Assembly (NCBI GenBank): GCA_964612995.1
Contig: CAZTGE010000056.1
Location: 1 to 24,716 of the forward strand
Source of the DNA: SLQH01 sp964612995
GTDB taxonomy: Bacteria; Planctomycetota; UBA11346
Length of the DNA stretch: 24,716 bases
Direction of reading: 5' to 3'
This document shows, piece after piece, positions 22,562 through 24,716 of the stretch. The first letter of the stretch is position 1. Every line of letters starts with the position of its first letter. Under the pieces are notes generated by a model. It ran no database searches. It saw only the letters and a list, made by a program, of their open reading frames with translations, and was not told where the DNA came from. Position numbers and translations under genes: made by a program.

Positions 22562-24397
22562 TCAGCTCTGGAGCGACTTGAGCTTGGTGAATTCCCCGTT
22601 GCGTACGAGCAGCTCGTCTTGCGGTCCGAGTTCGACGCAGCGGCCCTGCTTCATCACGCAGACGCGGTCGGCATGGCGGATGGTCGAGAGGCGATGGGCG
22701 ACGATGAAGGTGGTGCGCCCGGCGACGAGGTTGTCGATCGCCTGCTGGACTTCGCGCTCGGCGATGACGTCCAACGAGGAGGTGGCTTCGTCGAGGATGA
22801 TCACCCGCGGGTCGCGGATCAGCGCACGGGCGATGGCCACGCGCTGGCGCTGACCGCCGGAGAGTTGGACGCCGTTCTCGCCGATGACCGTGTCGAGGCC
22901 TTCGGGCATCTGCGCGACCACCTGCTCGAGGTTGGCCGCGCGCACCACCGCCTGGATCTCGGATTCGTCGACCAGATCGAGACCGTAGGTGATGTTTTCG
23001 CGCAGATTGCCCGAGAACAGGATCACGTTCTGCGGCACCACCGCGATGTGCCGGCGCCAGGTGCGCAGGTCGAGCTCCTGCATGTCGCGACCGTCGAGCA
23101 GGATGCGCCCGCCTGTCGGGCGGTAGAAGCCGATGACCAGGTTCATCGTCGTCGACTTGCCCGAGCCCGATTCGCCGACGAAGGCGATGCACTCGCCGGG
23201 CTCGACGTGGAGGCTGAGGTCGTGGACCGCGTGTTCGGCGCGATTGCGGTAGCGGTAGTCGACGTGGTCGAAGGTGATCGCGCCGGTGACCTCGTTCACC
23301 GCCGGCTTGCCGGCGTTCTCTTCCAGATCGGGGCACTCGAGCACCTCGCCGATCGAGCGCAGCGCTTCGAGCCCGCGGGCGTACTGCGGGAACAGGTGCA
23401 GCAGGCGCATGATCGACATCACCATCTGCGCGAACAGACCCATGAACAGGACCAGCAGCGGGATGGTGAGATCGCTCCAGATGATCATGCTGGCGAAGAC
23501 CGCGAGCGCGACCAGCTCGATGCCGCGCAGGACCACGAAACTCGAGGCCTGGAACAGGGCGTTGGTGCGATCGAGGCGGATGCCGCGGTTGCGCAGCTCG
23601 AACAGACGGCGATCGACCTCGCCGACCTCTGTTCCTTCGACGCCGTGGGCGCGGGTCACCGGGATCATATCGATCATCTCGCTGACCCGGGAACCGACAT
23701 CCTCCATGCCACGACGGAAATCGCGATTGCGTTCCACCATCGGCTTGCGGAACAGCCATAAGAGGGTCAGGCACAGAGGCGTGGCGAGAATGTAGAACAG
23801 AGCCACCTGCGGTTCATTGTAGAGAGCCACGCCCAGCGCGATCGCGATGGTGATCATCGCCTCGATCCCGCCCTGGAAGAACAGCCGACAGAGGTTCTCG
23901 ACCATCTCGACATCGCGCATGACCTTGGTCTGCAGCCGGCCCGATTCGGATTCGTTGTGATAGGTCAGCGAGAGCTGCTGCAGCCGCCGGACCAGGGCCG
24001 CGCGCAGCCGGCGTTCCAGACCGCGGATGCGCTGCGAGAGCAGATGGGCGTAGTACACATGACCCGGAATGTTGATCGCCAGCAACAGGGCCTGGCCGCC
24101 GATCGGCAGCCAGATCATCCAGGCGGGATAGGCGGGGTCTTCGATGATCATCACCACCAGCGCGACGGCGATCGATGGGCCCCAGAAACAGGCGTTCTTG
24201 ATCAGGAACACCAGCAGGAGGTAGCAGTAGGCGGGCCAGCGGGCGTCGAGCAGCCAGTAGAGCGTGCGCAACGGACGCCGGGCGGAGAAGGGCAGGTCCT
24301 CGAGCACCCGCTCGCGCTCGGCCCCGCGCCGGGCGCTGGTGGCGCTGGCGTTCGCGTTCGGAGCGGCCTTGGCAGAAATGGTCGGATGCGGTGTCAT
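22562..24397 (-). CDS. ABC exporter half-transporter (membrane and ATPase fused)
   Basis: This is a MsbA-like half-transporter that would work as a homodimer in the inner membrane. Of 611 residues, about 50-345 carry the six-helix exporter domain, with hydrophobic stretches near 55-85, 92-112, 178-193, 198-217, 285-306 and 310-330. The ATPase domain follows: Walker A GESGSGKST at 408-416, Q-loop PQN near 455, signature LSGGQ at 512-516, Walker B VIILDEATSSLD at 532-543 and the switch His in AHRLS. All catalytic residues look intact. The substrate is unknown; lipid, glycan or drug export are all possible. The ATG at 24397 has no strong Shine-Dalgarno site, so the start is the least certain part. 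Confidence 0.93.
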   Translation of the reverse strand: MTPHPTISAKAAPNANASATSARRGAERERVLEDLPFSARRPLRTLYWLLDARWPAYCYLLLVFLIKNACFWGPSIAVALVVMIIEDPAYPAWMIWLPIGGQALLLAINIPGHVYYAHLLSQRIRGLERRLRAALVRRLQQLSLTYHNESESGRLQTKVMRDVEMVENLCRLFFQGGIEAMITIAIALGVALYNEPQVALFYILATPLCLTLLWLFRKPMVERNRDFRRGMEDVGSRVSEMIDMIPVTRAHGVEGTEVGEVDRRLFELRNRGIRLDRTNALFQASSFVVLRGIELVALAVFASMIIWSDLTIPLLVLFMGLFAQMVMSIMRLLHLFPQYARGLEALRSIGEVLECPDLEENAGKPAVNEVTGAITFDHVDYRYRNRAEHAVHDLSLHVEPGECIAFVGESGSGKSTTMNLVIGFYRPTGGRILLDGRDMQELDLRTWRRHIAVVPQNVILFSGNLRENITYGLDLVDESEIQAVVRAANLEQVVAQMPEGLDTVIGENGVQLSGGQRQRVAIARALIRDPRVIILDEATSSLDVIAEREVQQAIDNLVAGRTTFIVAHRLSTIRHADRVCVMKQGRCVELGPQDELLVRNGEFTKLKSLQS

Positions 24398-24716
24398 GAC
24401 CGCGCATCGTATCCTGTCATCAGCGTCGTGAATGGCTGGGCTGACACATGACATGGCTGTTCTGGCAAAGGGGCTCGCCCGCCTCAGATCGCCCGGGCGC
24501 GACCGCCAACGCGGCCAACGCGCCACCGACTGTTTCTGGCCGCAACTACTCAAGGGCGAAGCCCCTGAGTGGTTGCGCACACTTTTCCCGAGCAATGGAA
24601 TCGGGGGCGTAGCGGGGGCGACTGCGCGCAGCGCAGTCGCCCCCGCGAACGAAAAACTGCGGTAACTACTCAGGCCTATTCCTGTGCTCACATAAACCAC
24701 AGAGAACACAGAGAGC
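24398..24716. repeat. Intergenic with hairpin elements
   Basis: No gene is seen upstream of the ABC transporter. One hairpin has arms CGCAACTACTCAAGGGC (24541-24557) and 24561-24577, with 15 of 17 standard pairs, one G-U and a GAA loop. A second is a perfect 15-bp inverted repeat, GCGGGGGCGACTGCG at 24612-24626 with 24632-24646. The motif AACYACTCA recurs at 24664-24672 and, on the minus strand, near 22303-22316. This suggests a dispersed REP-like family. Neither hairpin has a proper U-tract for termination. Confidence 0.5.

Noticed and set aside
24612..24646. Perfect 15-bp inverted repeat as a terminator
   Set aside because: It is followed by an A-rich stretch and not a U-tract, and no gene ends there.

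Overview
The window is high-GC bacterial DNA. Its core is a complete type I-E CRISPR-Cas locus: a long CRISPR array, cas2-cas1-cas6e-cas5e-cas7e-cse2-cas8e in one minus-strand operon, and cas3 further upstream. Codon use, Shine-Dalgarno sites and gene families suit a high-GC proteobacterium. A gammaproteobacterium of the purple sulfur or halophile type is my guess, but no marker gene here fixes the taxon.

Layout. 59-4267 is a CRISPR array of identical 28-bp repeats with 33-bp spacers (exact 61-bp period), interrupted by a 100-N scaffold gap that looks artificial. 4268-4364 is the leader, so the array is transcribed leftwards on the minus strand. 4365-10464 is the adaptation and Cascade operon. 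10465-10965 is an unusually informative intergenic region. 10966-11674 is an AbrB-type/PIN toxin-antitoxin pair sitting between Cascade and cas3 (11753-14473). 14528-14660 is a decayed copy of a WYL-regulator gene. 14676-15716 is a second toxin-antitoxin pair with a duplicated, in-frame fused Phd-type antitoxin. 15882-16934 is an intact WYL-domain regulator. 16935-17552 is non-coding, with large inverted and direct repeats. 17553-22167 carries a GH28-like enzyme, a CHAD protein and a heparinase II/III-like protein on the plus strand. 22562-24397 is an ABC exporter half-transporter on the minus strand.

The main discovery is in 10800-10985. Two degenerate CRISPR repeats (18/28 and 23/28 identical to the array repeat) lie exactly 61 bp apart, in the opposite orientation to the main array. 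They flank one 33-nt pseudo-spacer and run directly into a rho-independent terminator, which is the layout of a dedicated crRNA-like RNA. The pseudo-spacer partly matches DNA just upstream of its own gene on the other strand (10838-10862): 20 of the first 25 positions match, with a 5'-AAC flank. Three of the five mismatches fall at positions 6, 12 and 18, the bases that type I-E Cascade flips out. The target directly abuts a TTGACA promoter facing cas8e. The simplest reading is an RNA-guided brake by which Cascade, loaded with this RNA, represses its own operon (CreR-like) or a small toxin transcript in the same leader (CreA/CreT-like). A small amber-interrupted reading frame lies in that leader.

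As a whole, the region looks like a CRISPR-Cas island wired into several safeguards: a crRNA-like regulator, two protein toxin-antitoxin pairs and a WYL transcription factor. It is followed by an unrelated polysaccharide-related gene cluster.
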